Assembly: GCF_001540865.1 (NCBI RefSeq)
Contig: NC_033628.1
Coordinates: 12,311,249 to 12,375,248, forward strand
Source of the DNA: Ananas comosus
Taxonomy: Eukaryota; Streptophyta; Magnoliopsida; Poales; Bromeliaceae
Direction of reading: 5' to 3'
Length of the DNA stretch: 64,000 nt
Part shown: positions 35,207 through 47,415 of the stretch, piece by piece
Position numbering within the stretch: the first letter of the stretch is position 1
How the letters are laid out: each line of letters opens with the position of its first letter
Notes under the pieces: model-generated
Seen by the model: only the letters and a program-made list of their open reading frames with translations
Databases searched by the model: none
What the model was told of the DNA's origin: nothing
Translations under genes and position numbers: made by a program

Positions 35207-38200
35207 CTAAAAGAACTCGAAGTCCAGGTACTTGCCTCCGGACTTCACATCCGCCCCGACCATCCTCTTACTGCTGCTCCCGCCCGTCCCCTCCGCTGCC
35301 GCCCCGGCCTTTGCTAACAGCGGCAGCGGCTCCGCCTCCACCGGCCTCGGCACCTCAGGTGGAGTGCTGCACCGAATCAGCGCCCAGTTCACCCCCTCAA
35401 AGAATGGATGCTGTTTTATCTCCGTCGCCCCCCGCTTCACTCCCAGCCTATGCTGGGGTTCTTTCACCAATAAACCCTTGATCAAATCGCGGCTCGCGTA
35501 ACTAGTCGACGGGGCCTCCGGAAACCTAAGCTGCTGACCAACCACATTGAACAGAGTTGCGCGGTTTCCCGACCCTTTGAATGGTGTCTTTCCATACAAG
35601 AGCTCGTGAAGAAAAATCCCGAAGGTCCACCAATCAACAGCACTGCCGTGGCCTTCGCCTTTGATTATTTCGGGGGCGAGGTACTCGTGGGTCCCCACAA
35701 AGGACATTGATCGCGCGGTCGTTGGTTCGGCCACCAGCTCAGGTAACGCGGAGGGGGACGACGGGCTCCCCTCGGCCCCCCTTGCCTTCCTGGTCTTTAT
35801 TTTCTTGCTCTTTTGGTGGAAGAGTTTGGGCATGAAGCACGAAGGTTGGATGCAGACGGATGATGGCTCGATGCAGGCGGGTTGGACGCAGAATGCTCCA
35901 CCCGCTTGCTTCGGATCGAGTGACGACGTCTTTATCAGTGTTGGGGACACCGCACATCTAAGAGACAGATCGAAGTCGGAGAGCATTATGTGGCCGTCGT
36001 CACGAACGAGAACGTTTTCCGGTTTAAGATCTCTGTAGACCACCCCAAGCATGTGCAGATATTCCAGAGCTAGGAGAACTTCCGCAGCATAAAATCTGTC
36101 GAGATGAGAAAGAGAGAGTTTTAAGTTTCATAAGCAAGGCAAGAGATTAAGAAGAAAGAATGCAGTTTTATTAACTGGTAGATGAAGATGATCACAAAAA
36201 CCAAGAGGAGGTGGAATTAATAAAAAGAATATAAGGAGCTGCATGCCATAAGACAGATTTGCTTTCATTCGCTTTTGCATGTTGCAACAAGGAGTTTAGT
36301 CAAAGATGGCTAGTGGAACAGTGTAACTATATAGCCCCATTGCATTCTAAATAAGCAAGCCTAAAACTACAAGTATGCGAAGAAATTTTTATAAAGAAAT
36401 CGACGAACAGATTTATGCACTGTTTGAATTTCGAATTTATTCAACATACAACAAATTGATGCAATACTCCGTTTTTTATTGCACAAAAGTGTAACCATAG
36501 CTTTGGAATCGAGCCATTACTCCTTTTATTTATTTACTAGGTTCCTCAGATTTCCTAAGAAACAAATCCTACAAGAAAATTTACAGACAAAATGGCCAAA
36601 AGAGTAGAAACAGACCACAGAAGTAATACAGCAGTATAAAGCAGTTCCTTCATAAAGTCATAATTTATGCTTAGGAAACTCTATGCTGGAAAATCTATAA
36701 CATGCATAGTAATTTTGCTGTAGTACAACAAACAACAATTATGTGTAGCAGGGATAGTTTACTACATTCTTTATTCTTTTGCACATCCTTTTAGTACATT
36801 TGGTAAGACTTAAGAGATTCTTTCCTTTCTCGTGAGTAGAAGATGCTTTACTTTTATTCCCTTGACTAGATGTGTCTACTTTAATTCTTGATTGACATAC
36901 CGTGTACCAAAAGCGATGATATTTTAGACTAAGCAGGTTTTATGAATATTTTTTATTTTCCTTCTTCCTTTGGTATTCATTCAACAGACATTGACATTGA
37001 CATTGACAAAAATCTCGGATGGCACATGATCCTGCTCAGTCTTCCTTTTTCTTGCAAATGCTGCATGACCAGCATGTTTACATAGTACAAGAATTATTTC
37101 TCCAGATATTCGATGCCCTTGCACATCTTCCATTATAGGGCTACCACTAAACCCCTCCTAGCTGGAAATTTTTTTTGCCAAGATCCTTAAGAGCTTCTAA
37201 TATCCAAATATGTATGGCATTTTCAGGAATTATCTAAATAAGCCACCGAAATACTAGTAGTCCCCATGAGAAGCAAAAGCTCCAGAATGCTGCGCGCAAT
37301 TGGAGTCTTAAAAGTTAAAAATGTTAAATTTCCTAGCAATCTGTACAAGAGCTGACCCGCAAACAGAACAGCCAGACTCGAAGAAGAAAAACGGTCATTC
37401 TTCTCCACCGGATGAGATTACTAAAAGCAAAGAAGTGGCAATTCCTCACTTGAGATTAAAGATGCTAAATATCACGGAACATCACCTAGACAAACAAATG
37501 GTGCAATTCAAAAAGACATCAGCTGTCCCAAGCATGCCACTGAGTAATGTTAACAAAAGACTAAGCTTTCCAGCCAACAGACAAAAAATTCAGCAAACAG
37601 TCCAGAAATTAGAACTAGAATAACACTTGTTATGTCTAAATTAAAATAATAAAAAAAAACGAAAGAGCTGGTTGCTGTAAAATATTACCTTGCTGCATAT
37701 TCAGAGAAGTGCTTCCCTGGCTGCCGCTGCCTCAGCGTGTGCAAATCACCGCCAGGACAGAACTCCATAACTAAACATGAGAACCTATCCGTCTCAAAAT
37801 GTGTATACAATGTCGGAAGGAATGGGTGATCCAGAAGCTGGAGTATCTCTCTCTCAGTCTGAGCCCTATTTAACTTCTTTCTGCTAGCCAATGATGCCTT
37901 ATCCATTACTTTCATCGCAAAATAGCACCTTGTTCCACTCAACTCTGACAAGTAAACACTGCCGATATCACCGCAGCCAAGCCTTTTAAGCAATCTAAAA
38001 TGGCTCATTCCCAATATACCATCTCGAGCCCGAACAGCAAGAATAGCCTTCCACCGTGGGTCGTTTCCCTTGTGGGGCTTATTAGCACTTCCGGTTACAT
38101 TGCTCCAATTACTATCGTCACTAAGCCCACTACTATCGCTTGCTCTACTCATGCTAGTCTTTGCACTCTCGAGCGAATCCCCTTTAAAACTACTACCCTT

Positions 38201-38917
38201 CGTACTCTCGCAATTCCTCTCCACACTAAGCATGCCATCACTAGTAACCCCTTCACTTCTATACGTACTTGTGCAGCTATTCACGATACTCATAGCGGTC
38301 ACAACACCAGTTGAATCAATACTGCTATGGGGACTAACATTCCCACTAGGAGGGAGGGAAGCATCCCACACACACTCCTTTTCGTCGGAATCTTGAGGCA
38401 AGAATGCATTTTCCATGTTCTGAGAGGGTCGAGGAACAGCGAAAGGAGAAGATGGCGCGCCCAATTCACTAGGCTCCTCAATCAAGCTCTCAGCAGGGGA
38501 AGGAACTCCCAACTTTGCTTTCACACCTTGAACTCTAATCGAAAGATCTTCTATGAAAGGACCTTTTACAGAGAGGCCCTTCATCAAACAGCCGACCTGC
38601 GATTTCTCTTGGTCTATGGCTACATACACCGTCTTCATTAGATCCATATCAATAGGCTCAGGTGGATGGCTCGCGCCTGAGAAAGAGCTCCGCCCACCTT
38701 CTTCGGACGAATCGATGCTCCTAAAGCTTTCTGCCTCGGCAGTCAAGTCCTTGCGTTCTGGATTCGCGCTCTTCCCTTTCCATTCTTTTGTAAGAACTGG
38801 AAGATCCAAATTCTTCACAGCGGAAGCACCTCTAATACCTCTTAAATCGGGGGCCTGGGCAATCGCAGGGAGCTTTACAGGGAGCATTTTCGGCTCGGGA
38901 ATCCTATCCATCTCCAT
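35207..38917 (-). CDS. D6PK-like AGC VIII serine/threonine kinase with a long N-terminal extension
   Basis: Two coding exons (38917-37689 and 36095-35207) join in frame to 705 residues. The first about 300 residues are Ser-rich and probably disordered; the kinase domain runs from about 306. Landmarks are the Gly loop [10 protein letters not shown] (about 311), the lysine in AMKVMDK (about 335), [11 protein letters not shown] (about 431), and DFD in place of DFG (LSDFDLS, about 451). An activation-loop insertion of about 85 residues leads to [11 protein letters not shown]. The DFD and the insertion are the hallmarks of plant AGC VIII kinases. The tail ends FEFF, a hydrophobic PIF-like end that can dock PDK1 in relatives. 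D6PK kinases phosphorylate PIN auxin exporters at the plasma membrane; D6PK itself is about 500 residues, so this protein is a longer relative (PVPK-1/G11A/KIPK-like size). Start chosen at MEMDRIPEP: upstream in-frame sequence has no ATG. Confidence 0.92.
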
Positions 38918-39780
38918 TGAATCTTTAACATCACCAAGGTATAATTTGTGAAATTCACAAACTAATATTAGCAAATCTGCCAAAATTCGCAGTGGATTTA
39001 GACAAACTGGTGCGTTTCTCAAGATGTTCCTCTCTCAAACCTTAAGGATTCGTAGTATTTGTCCAATTTCTCACGGCTTCAGAGTAAAGGGAACTATATA
39101 CCAAGTAGTATTACCGCAAGAGCAAGCAAAATTAGATTACGAAGCAAGCACCACTTGATTCCTCCTCTGCAACTCCAGAGACCTACAAAAACCAAGAGAT
39201 CAACGCATTCGATCAACTCCAACATCTACAAAACTCTATCAACTAAGAAAATCAGCATAAATAACGATAAATCGCACAAACTCTAACAACTTATACTCCG
39301 ATCCCCGTAAGGAATCATACGACAAAATTGAACATAATTCGTCCAAATCTCCAAAAACAAACAGAAAACAAAGATTACAACCCGAAAAATCACCAAAGCA
39401 CGAAATCCTGCACATTCCGATCTTCTAGAGCAAAGAGGAGCTCTCCTCGGAAGTCGAAAAGTTCCCAAAGGAGAGGAAAAGAAGAACAATTCCCCGACAA
39501 AGACAAATCCTCGGATTTCTACAGCACAAAGGAGATTCGGAACGAAGGAGAAAAAGGAGGAGAACAGAAATCGCCGCACCTCGCAACAGGGGAAGTGGGA
39601 GATCCCGGAGAAGCTCCTCCGACGCCTAGGGTTTCTGAGTTCCTCTGATCCTGATCTAGGGTTTTCCCACTTCCCCGAACCCCACTTCCACCTCCGTCCT
39701 CTTCCCCCTTCTTCTCCACAGACACAAGGAAAAGGAAGGGAGAAAAAAGAGGAAAAGAGTGTGGCAGCAGGAGTGTAGAG
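38918..39780 (-). other. Probable 5' UTR exon(s) and intron of the kinase gene
   Basis: On the minus strand a good donor (GCGAG then GTGCGG, boundary near 39580) follows a purine/pyrimidine-rich leader (about 39600-39780). Acceptor-like TTTGTAG lies near 39190. This suggests at least one intron in the 5' UTR. Exact limits are not decidable from sequence alone. Confidence 0.4.
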
Positions 39781-41997
39781 CGCTGCAACCCGGATTCTCT
39801 TTTTCCCCCTTTTTCCTTTTTTATTTATTTTTTCCCTAATTATTTTATTTTACCATTTCCATTAATCAATTAATTAGCCGACACTAATTAACAGTTAGCA
39901 GTACTAATAATAGTAAGTACTTTATTAGTCGCGGGAAATCCAGTGAAGCGGGTTTTGGTCCAAGCGAATAAATACCGTGTCCGTACGACGGACACGTGGA
40001 CCCCGTGCATTCAACCGTGACAGAGCACCGTTGCACAAAAGAATTTTCTCGGGGACCGTGGGGCCCACGGGACTTTATTTTTGTTACGCTTTCACGCTAC
40101 ACTGGATGACCTGTCACCGTCGCTCAATGCCATCTCGGCTTAATCACCGTCGGATCTTCATCGGACGGTGGAATGTCGATTGACGCCACAGGATACTTGT
40201 TTGACCACATGGTCGACTGGGTACGACCATACGAAGTACAGATGCATCCAGGCACAATTCGAAAAACTTTGTCAAATTAACTCATAATTTTATCAAATTT
40301 AATAAATTAAATTACTTTAATACTAAATAAAATTTAAAATCAACAGTTAATATCCAAAGGAGTCATAAATTTTGGTAAAATTTTTTAATTTAATTAAAAA
40401 TATCAAAACTCAATTCAAAAAGTTAGAACGTAAAAGAGTGTTAACAAAAATAAACAAAGTTGAGGTCTCGCTTTCCGAATATTATATAGTTGAGGGGTCT
40501 GCGTGCATTTTCACCGTGATGGAGCTCGGCGTGACAAGGGATCGGATCCGTTGATTTGATCTCTTTGGGTGACGTGGCGCATCGGATGGACGGGTGCTAT
40601 AATGGCGTGGTGATAAAGGGTGGGGACGCGATGCTGTTTGATTTGTCCTCGGAAGAGGACAAAGGAGTCAATTCCTTGTGACTGTTTTTACCCTCGCCCG
40701 ATAAACGGTAACGTATCATCTCTCTCTCTCCTTCTTTTTGCCCCTCCTTGTGAAATGATCCTCTGCAGATGTGGATGTACGAATTTGCTACGATCTGATT
40801 CTGAATTTTTCATTTTATTGGTCATTGCCAATCATTAAATTTGAATATGTAAATTTGAATGAATATTTACTCCGAATTATCGCATGTTCACCCTAATCTC
40901 ACCGCATACACTCGTGTGAGTAATTGTTTTCTTGAACAAAGGTGAAGTGGAAATTACTTTTATTGCGCAATGTTAATCAAAGTCTTATTGAGTGCTCATA
41001 AGCCATTAATTGCGCATGTATTCATTTCAGTAAATAATTTATCCAATGGTGACCAATTTATTCGGGTTTGTAGGAACTCACAAAGGATGAATTTCCCATT
41101 CAAGCTGGAAAGTAAGAGATAGATCAACTTCCTCTTGAGGGTTAATTATACATCTCACCTATTTTGTCGATAATTTTAATTCTATAATCCTAAATCTTTA
41201 TGATCAATTTATAAACATTTATTCTATAAAATCTACATGGAGATTTTCTCTTATATTAGCTGCTACCATCCTTTTAGTTTCACATTTTCCATTCTTCTAG
41301 TGATGGTTGTTACTCAGTTGCTAATTTGAGAGTTCAAAGATTTGAACATCTACTTGTACGTATATATATTGAGGCATTTTAGATCCTGACTCTTAAAATT
41401 AAGAGAAAACTTAAGATATTTTCTACATGGTTTATTGTGCGTTTTTATTTAAGTACTACGTGCCTTTAATTGTATCACTTAAATATTGTGCAATTTGTAT
41501 TTTTATTTTTCATCACTTCCTCTTTTATTTTTTTTCAGTAAATTTGTTATGTGTCATGCATGTGTATTGGAGTTTTCTTTCGTAAAAGATTAATAAAAAT
41601 CTCATAGATTTTTTAGGATTTAATCTTAATTGCTCTTGGTGAGTTCCCCAACGGCGAAAAAGCAACAATCCACGAATTCAAGTGTGCAGTATGTGACTAT
41701 TTTAATAAAGAGCGTAATGAAAAATAAGAACACAAATCATAAAAAACTTAACTGGTACGGTAAAAAATAATATGATATTAAAGTAAAAAATTAATATACC
41801 ATGTGGGGCATGTGATTTTTTTTCACAATTTAATACCCCAGTATCTGAAACTCTTTTGCCGGCCACTGTCGATCACCAAATTCAATATAACAGCTTGAAA
41901 TTTAAAACAAATAATAATTTTTGAAAATTAAATTTATAGAGTAATTAGCAGCATTTTAAGTGGGCATCTAGAGATATCATGATCCTACCACCTTGAG

Positions 41998-42681
41998 GGT
42001 GCGTTTGGTTCGCGCTATCTTTTAAAGATTCCTAGTAATCCAATGGGAATAAAAAAATATGACGGTGTTTGGCTAAACGCACTAAGTAATCTAGTTGGTA
42101 ATATTGGATTCACTTGGAAATAAGATTCATCCCAAAGTACTAATCTCATTCCCTTGAGGGAGGGTGGATATCCTCATATTAATGGAATGGGGTAATCATA
42201 ATATGTCTAATCTCTTTCTTTCTTCTTACCCGCCGGCTAATTGATATTATTTTTCTTTACACTCTAACCTTATATCTCTCTCTAAACTTATTTTTCTCTC
42301 TAAAATTCAACTTTTTTTTCTCTCTCTAAACTAAGCTTTCTCTCTCTCTCTCTTTCTAAAATTTCAACTCTCTTACTCCCTCTAGTTTCGACTATATTTT
42401 TCTTTCTATTTTTTTAATTATGCTCTCTCTCTCTAACTTATACTCTCTCTCATTTTTTTAAAAAAAGATGTTGAAACTTTTGGTAACATTATCTAAAATT
42501 AATTAAATAAATAAATTAATTAATTGTATATTTTTTGTAATATTAAATAATATGGCTAATTAATATTACCGTGCGAACCAAACACAGGAATTTCACATTC
42601 TTAGTAATAGGATGAATAGGAATAAAATTCTCGGATATCTTTTATTCCCAGTAATCTTTCATAATGCGAACCAAACGCACC
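41998..42681. mobile_element. Non-autonomous DNA transposon (fold-back), about 684 bp
   Basis: Perfect terminal inverted repeats GGTGCGTTTGGTTCGC (41998-42013) and GCGAACCAAACGCACC (42666-42681). Sub-terminal regions also match inverted (ATTCCTAGTAATC on the left, CCCAGTAATCTTT on the right). The middle contains (CT)n microsatellites. There is no transposase frame. The TIR resembles PIF/Harbinger or hAT ends, but I see no clear TTA or 8-base duplication, so the superfamily stays open. Confidence 0.75.
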
Positions 42682-45577
42682 GTAAAGATGAAGTCTACTG
42701 TATCATATTTGCACAACATCATTAATAACAAATCAATCGTATCTCTCTAGTTAAGAGAAAAGTATAATAAATTTTTTTTATTGATCATAATGGAACATAG
42801 ATGAATAATTTTATTAATCGGTGACATTAGGTCGGCAATATACCAGATATATATTTAAATTTTTTTCCACCTCGAAACCACAATGTAATAAGATCCAGCG
42901 GGGCGGTAAATTTGACAACGGTAACAATCGACGCGGCTAAAAAAGCAAATCCCGAATACCAAGGTCCAATCGATGCAATGTCGTGATTAAATGATTAGAT
43001 ATAGATCCTGCTAGATTTTTCACCTCTAATTTAGCGACCCTAGGGATCCTCCCACTGGGTACTACCTAATTACTTATTAATAAATAAACCACTTTCTTTT
43101 TATATTATATTTATTTATTTAATTTAATTTTCGGTTGTGAAGGGGCTATGAAGTAGCTTTTGAAACCTACTTTGATGGCATTGGAATTAGGAAAAAGGTA
43201 GGTAGGTCTCTTCATATGAGCCTCCTTAATGATTCCGCCCCCCACTTTAACGTTCTGAAAAAGCCTGTGGGCTGTTTGGTGGTGGGCCTCTTTAATCTCC
43301 TCATCTTTTCTCCATATGAAGAATGGCTTTTGGTTTTCTTTGACTGTACCGTTGTGGCCAGTGAAATTTACAGCAGCTCGTAGGCCCCACATTTGAGGCT
43401 GCCGAGAAGAAAAGGAGAGACATGTTCTGGTGTTCAGAGCTTGTGGAAACGACTGTTCTTTGTGGTTTTTGAAAATACTTCTCTAGTGAATATATCAATT
43501 TGATTTGATGTAATTTAGTGTTCAAAAATTTTAGTTTTTGAGAAGTTTTGTTTATTTACTTTAGGGTCTCTCTTCGGAAACTTTTTTTATAAAAAATCTA
43601 GTACTTCTTTCGAGCCAATTCAATGTCGAAAGGGAGGGTTAGACATGTAATTTACAAAACATTCTAAAGTGTTGGGAACAAGATTACAATGTTGGATGTA
43701 GTCCACTTGATTTATTCGAGGTCATTCATAAAAATTAATGCTGTCGATTTATTTAAGACGATTTATAGGTACAGTCGACCCAATAGTTAAAATGTATTTG
43801 GACAGTTTTTGATAGACGGACATGATTAAATATGCTTACATTAGGTTATCTGTATATATATAACATACGGGAATCCCAGCCTAACCTTAATCAAAATTTT
43901 TTGTGACGGCTCCATCTTCGAAAAAAAGAAAATAGATTGGAAACGTCCCGCTCGTTTGCAAATCATGAACGAGTATGAACCACAAGGAAGAATCGCCGTC
44001 TATAATCCGTATTTGAAAATTAAAATATATACAGTCTAACATACAATTATCATTTGGGGCTTAAAGGGAGAGAATATGATTAAATGCTTCTATTCCTAAA
44101 GCCATTGAAGGGAATTTGATCCAAAGCTGCAATTAAGCAACTCTCTTTTTTGGGTACAGGAAGTGCTCTGGGTAGGACCCAAGCCACTTTGCTGCATGTC
44201 ATCTCCAACAGTACTGCAAACAAAGAGCTAGCACTAGCATTATAAGACCACTTTTTACTTAAATATATTCAAATATATATTGATAACCAACCAATAACCA
44301 ACTTGTCATATTTACCTTTGATTTACCTATCATCATGGCATGCACCCGAGATTTACCCCCACCTAATTGAAGCTTTGATTGATTTCTTCTACTGTCATGG
44401 ACCAGGAAGGGGTGGTCAGTAACACTCAATTTGCCACACTTTTGAATACTGCATCTGAGGGTCACTATTATAAGTGCATTTCTTTGATCCTACCATCATG
44501 ACATTTTTTTTTTTTTTTTTTTTTTTTAGGTGCCACCCACCCCCACCTTTTTATAACAAAAGATATAAGAGGTTTGTGGCACCTTCCTAACTACAGTATT
44601 CAATGTGCTATCATTTAGAAATTTTTTATGTTCAAATATGACACGACACGATGCGATAATTTTACACCATAATATAGAACGACAGGATTAATTATATCAT
44701 TCAAATTGGCGCAACTGACATGATTGATGTATTGAGAATCTAAATCACTAGTTGTATCTTTATCATGAGACTGCATCAAAATATACCAAGATGATATAGT
44801 TTATTTCCATATATTCAGCTAAAATTTTTTTACCATTTCAGAAGGAACCGTCCAACCAGAGCTACAATTTTGTTTTTTTTTTTTTTTGACCCTGAAATTT
44901 TGAAAATTTATCTTATATAGTCAACAGGTTATAAAACAGCCATGTGGCAGGTTGTATCAAATTTCGACATCCCGGTTTTGTAGAGGATCCTTCACCGTTA
45001 CGGGCCGTAGCTGTTAAATCACGTGGTGGACAATTCTGTGGCTATTATGATGATTATGATCTTTAATATTAGGAGTCGACAGGAGTAGGCCCCAGTATCT
45101 TAAACAAAAGGGTCTACTTTTGAGACGTGAGGAAATTAAAGTGGGTGATAATGGGAAAAGCTAGAGACCACCTTGTACGCATTGGCATTAGATATAGCTT
45201 TAGAGCATCAAGAGTAGCAGTAGCTCCATTTATTAAGGTTTCTAGGGTTTACTAGCGACGGAGGATGAGGAGACGATGACCACACTTTTTTGTGTCAGAA
45301 TTGTCCAATAATAGAAAATGCTTATTGCTTCGGAGTGCAAAAAAAGTAACAGATACATATCTACAAGGAATTCCATGACAGATCCAATGCATTGAAATGA
45401 ACTCAGCAATTATTTTGCAAATGAAGCTTTGGATCCAACTTCCTTTAAAAAAAGCTTGGCTCTAAACTTTTGGGCCTAATTAGGTTTTAGGCAAGCTAGA
45501 GTTTGAGCACTTGATTTGGCCTAAAGTCCAAAACTGCTTTCACACTCAAAAGTATAGACCTAAAAACTACAAGTTCC

Positions 45578-45741
45578 CCCGACTGTCCCTAGAGAAAGTG
45601 GCAAAGGGCTTGGTAGTTGGTATCCGAGACCCAAATTCGGATTCTAATTGATTCACATTTCCAGCTAAGTTTATTTCTAAATGAAATAAACGAAGCAGAT
45701 AGCGTGCTATATATCTATCTCTCTCTCTCAAAAAAAAAAGA
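45578..45741 (+). mobile_element. tRNA-like SINE copy 1
   Basis: Plus-oriented copy. The 5' end (CGACTGTCCCTAGAGAAAG) is followed by GTGGCAAAGGGCTTGGTAG, which resembles a pol III A box, and by CAAATTCGGATTCTAATTG, a B box degraded by one base. Then come CACATTTCCAGCTAAGTTTA, GAAGCAGATAGCGTGCTA, a CT run and an A tail. A 16-base direct repeat AAAAACTACAAGTTCC precedes it (45562-45577) and recurs at 46073-46088 after a second, longer A run. Confidence 0.8.
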
Positions 45742-45861
45742 AAAATTACATAATAATGAATCAATCAAATAGCTAAATATTCATGAAAGCAAGAATTTTA
45801 GTTTCTACCCAGCAATTAGGCACAACTTAATTTGTCCACGTCTAAGTTTTATATATACACG

Positions 45862-46047
45862 GAGGCCTCCGTGCTCCTAAGTCGTTTTTTATGTTGGAGT
45901 TTTCGAATCGATGATCGGATCCGTTAGACTTAATCTAGCGTATTTGAAATATCTAGAAAATAAATTTTGTGATTTTTCGATATCATTTACCTAGCGATCA
46001 AAAGGGTTCAAAATCAACAATTTTTAATGGTTGATGTATACCATTTG
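45862..46047. repeat. Partial fold-back element cut off at an N
   Basis: After GGAGGCCTCC come TCGAATCGATGATCGGATCC, AATATCTAGAAAATAAATTTT and TTTTTCGATATCATTTACCT, matching the layout of the left half of the 27416-27950 element (TTTTTTCGATATCGTTTAC). It stops at the N at 46048, which is followed by 29 A. No right half is present. Confidence 0.5.
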
Positions 46048-46048
46048 N

Positions 46049-46079
<31 letters not shown>

Positions 46080-46282
46080 ACAAGTTCCTTTGAAGCTTTC
46101 ATTGCTTGCTTCAGCAGATATTTTACATAATTAATATGCTATCACTGTCTTATTAAGTAGTTAGAGTTTGAATCCCACCTTGAGGCGAACAAGTTAGAAC
46201 ATTTTCAAACTACCAAATAATTGTTCTATCCATTACAGCTTTCTTCTATAAGAAGTTTCAAGGTAGCTGAACAAATCGTGTT

Positions 46283-46700
46283 AATAGTATAGTATACATA
46301 TATAAGATGTTCCAATGCAACCAAACAAGTCGTGATGTTAGCGAACAAGAAACTCTTACTTATATATAGTGCGCATGAACCTTTAATGGTATGGTCCTCA
46401 TATATAAGATGTTTCGGTGTAACCAAACAAGTAGTGACGTTAGTGAACAATAAATTATTACTTATATCTAGTGCATTCATACATATGTATCTTGCACGCT
46501 ACCTTTGATTAACACTCCATCCCATGAGAAAGCTTAAACTTCATCCATCAACCTTTAATGAGTACAATATTCTTATATAAAAAGTTTTAGTGTAACTAAA
46601 TTAGTCGTGACGTTAGTGAACAAGAAATTATTGCTTATGTCTAGTGCATTCATATGTGTATCTTGCATGCTATCTTTCATCAGCCCTCCATCCCTTCAGA
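46283..46700. repeat. Degenerate tandem repeats of about 100-190 bp
   Basis: The phrase CAAACAAGTCGTGATGTTAG, then GAACAAGAAA and TTACTTATAT, recurs three times (about 46320, 46418, 46590) with mismatches. The last two copies extend through GTGCATTCATA, TGTATCTTGCA and CTCCATCCC to AGAAAGCT. The SINE copy 2 is inserted at the end of the third unit. The short open frames here are not genes. Confidence 0.7.
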
Positions 46701-46701
46701 A

Positions 46702-46704
<3 letters not shown>

Positions 46705-46743
<39 letters not shown>

Positions 46744-46894
46744 GAGAGAGAGAGAGATGGGTAGCATGCTACCCGTTTCGTTTATTTCATTCGGAAATAA
46801 ACTAAGCTGGAAATGTGAATCAATTAGGATTCGAACTTACGTTTCGGGTACCAACAACCAAGATCTTTACTACTTACTTTAGGGACGGTCGGTC
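46705..46894 (-). mobile_element. tRNA-like SINE copy 2 (best preserved)
   Basis: Minus-oriented. Reading the reverse strand: GACCGACCGTCCCTAAAGTA, AGTAGTAAAGATCTTGGTTG, then GTAAGTTCGAATCCTAATTG with the B-box core GTTCGAATCC intact. CACATTTCCAGCTTAGTTTA, ACGAAACGGGTAGCATGCTA, a CT run and a long A tail (T run 46705-46740) follow. It lies next to AAAGCT on both sides, a weak candidate for the target-site duplication. Confidence 0.8.
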
Positions 46895-47302
46895 ATTCCA
46901 TCATAAAGCTAAAGGTCGTCCATCATCTGATAATGGTACTAATATCGGACGACTACGATTGATATGCATGTTCAATGGGTGTTCCTTGTTCTACGCTCTA
47001 CTGGGACATCTGAGTTCACACCGACTACCTTAACTATATTTTTATTTTTTTTTTATTACAATTTTTTTTTTCTTGGTTGGGGAGATGCAGAGATGGTTTA
47101 TTTGGTATAGATATCTGGAGCCAGAAGTCATTTTATATGCTGAAAACTTCCTGTCAGGACAACCTCAGAGCCCATTCACACATCTAGAAAAGACCAGGCT
47201 TGGTCCTTAATCAGAGTGGCCCGCGTAGTAAGCCGCGACTCGATTCGGCCCGGCCTATTAGAATATCAAAATTGTTATTGAATGATAACCTAATCTGACA
47301 TT

Positions 47303-47415
47303 TATAAGAAAAATGAATTTAACTAAGCAACTTTTATTATGAGATAGTCATATAATAATATAAGAAAATTGAATTTAACTAAGCAACTTTTATTATGAGA
47401 TAGTCATATAATAAT
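47303..47415. repeat. 56-bp tandem duplication
   Basis: TTTAACTAAGCAACTTTTAT followed by TATGAGATAGTCATATAATA occurs at about 47318 and again 56 bases later, nearly identical. Confidence 0.9.

Noticed and set aside
43111..43525. Two minus-strand frames in a less AT-rich patch
   Set aside because: No recognisable domain, no splice context, and surrounded by repeats.
44100..44200. Possible microRNA precursor around CCATTGAAGGGAATTTGATC
   Set aside because: Superficially like miR159, but the seed does not match and no partner arm is seen.
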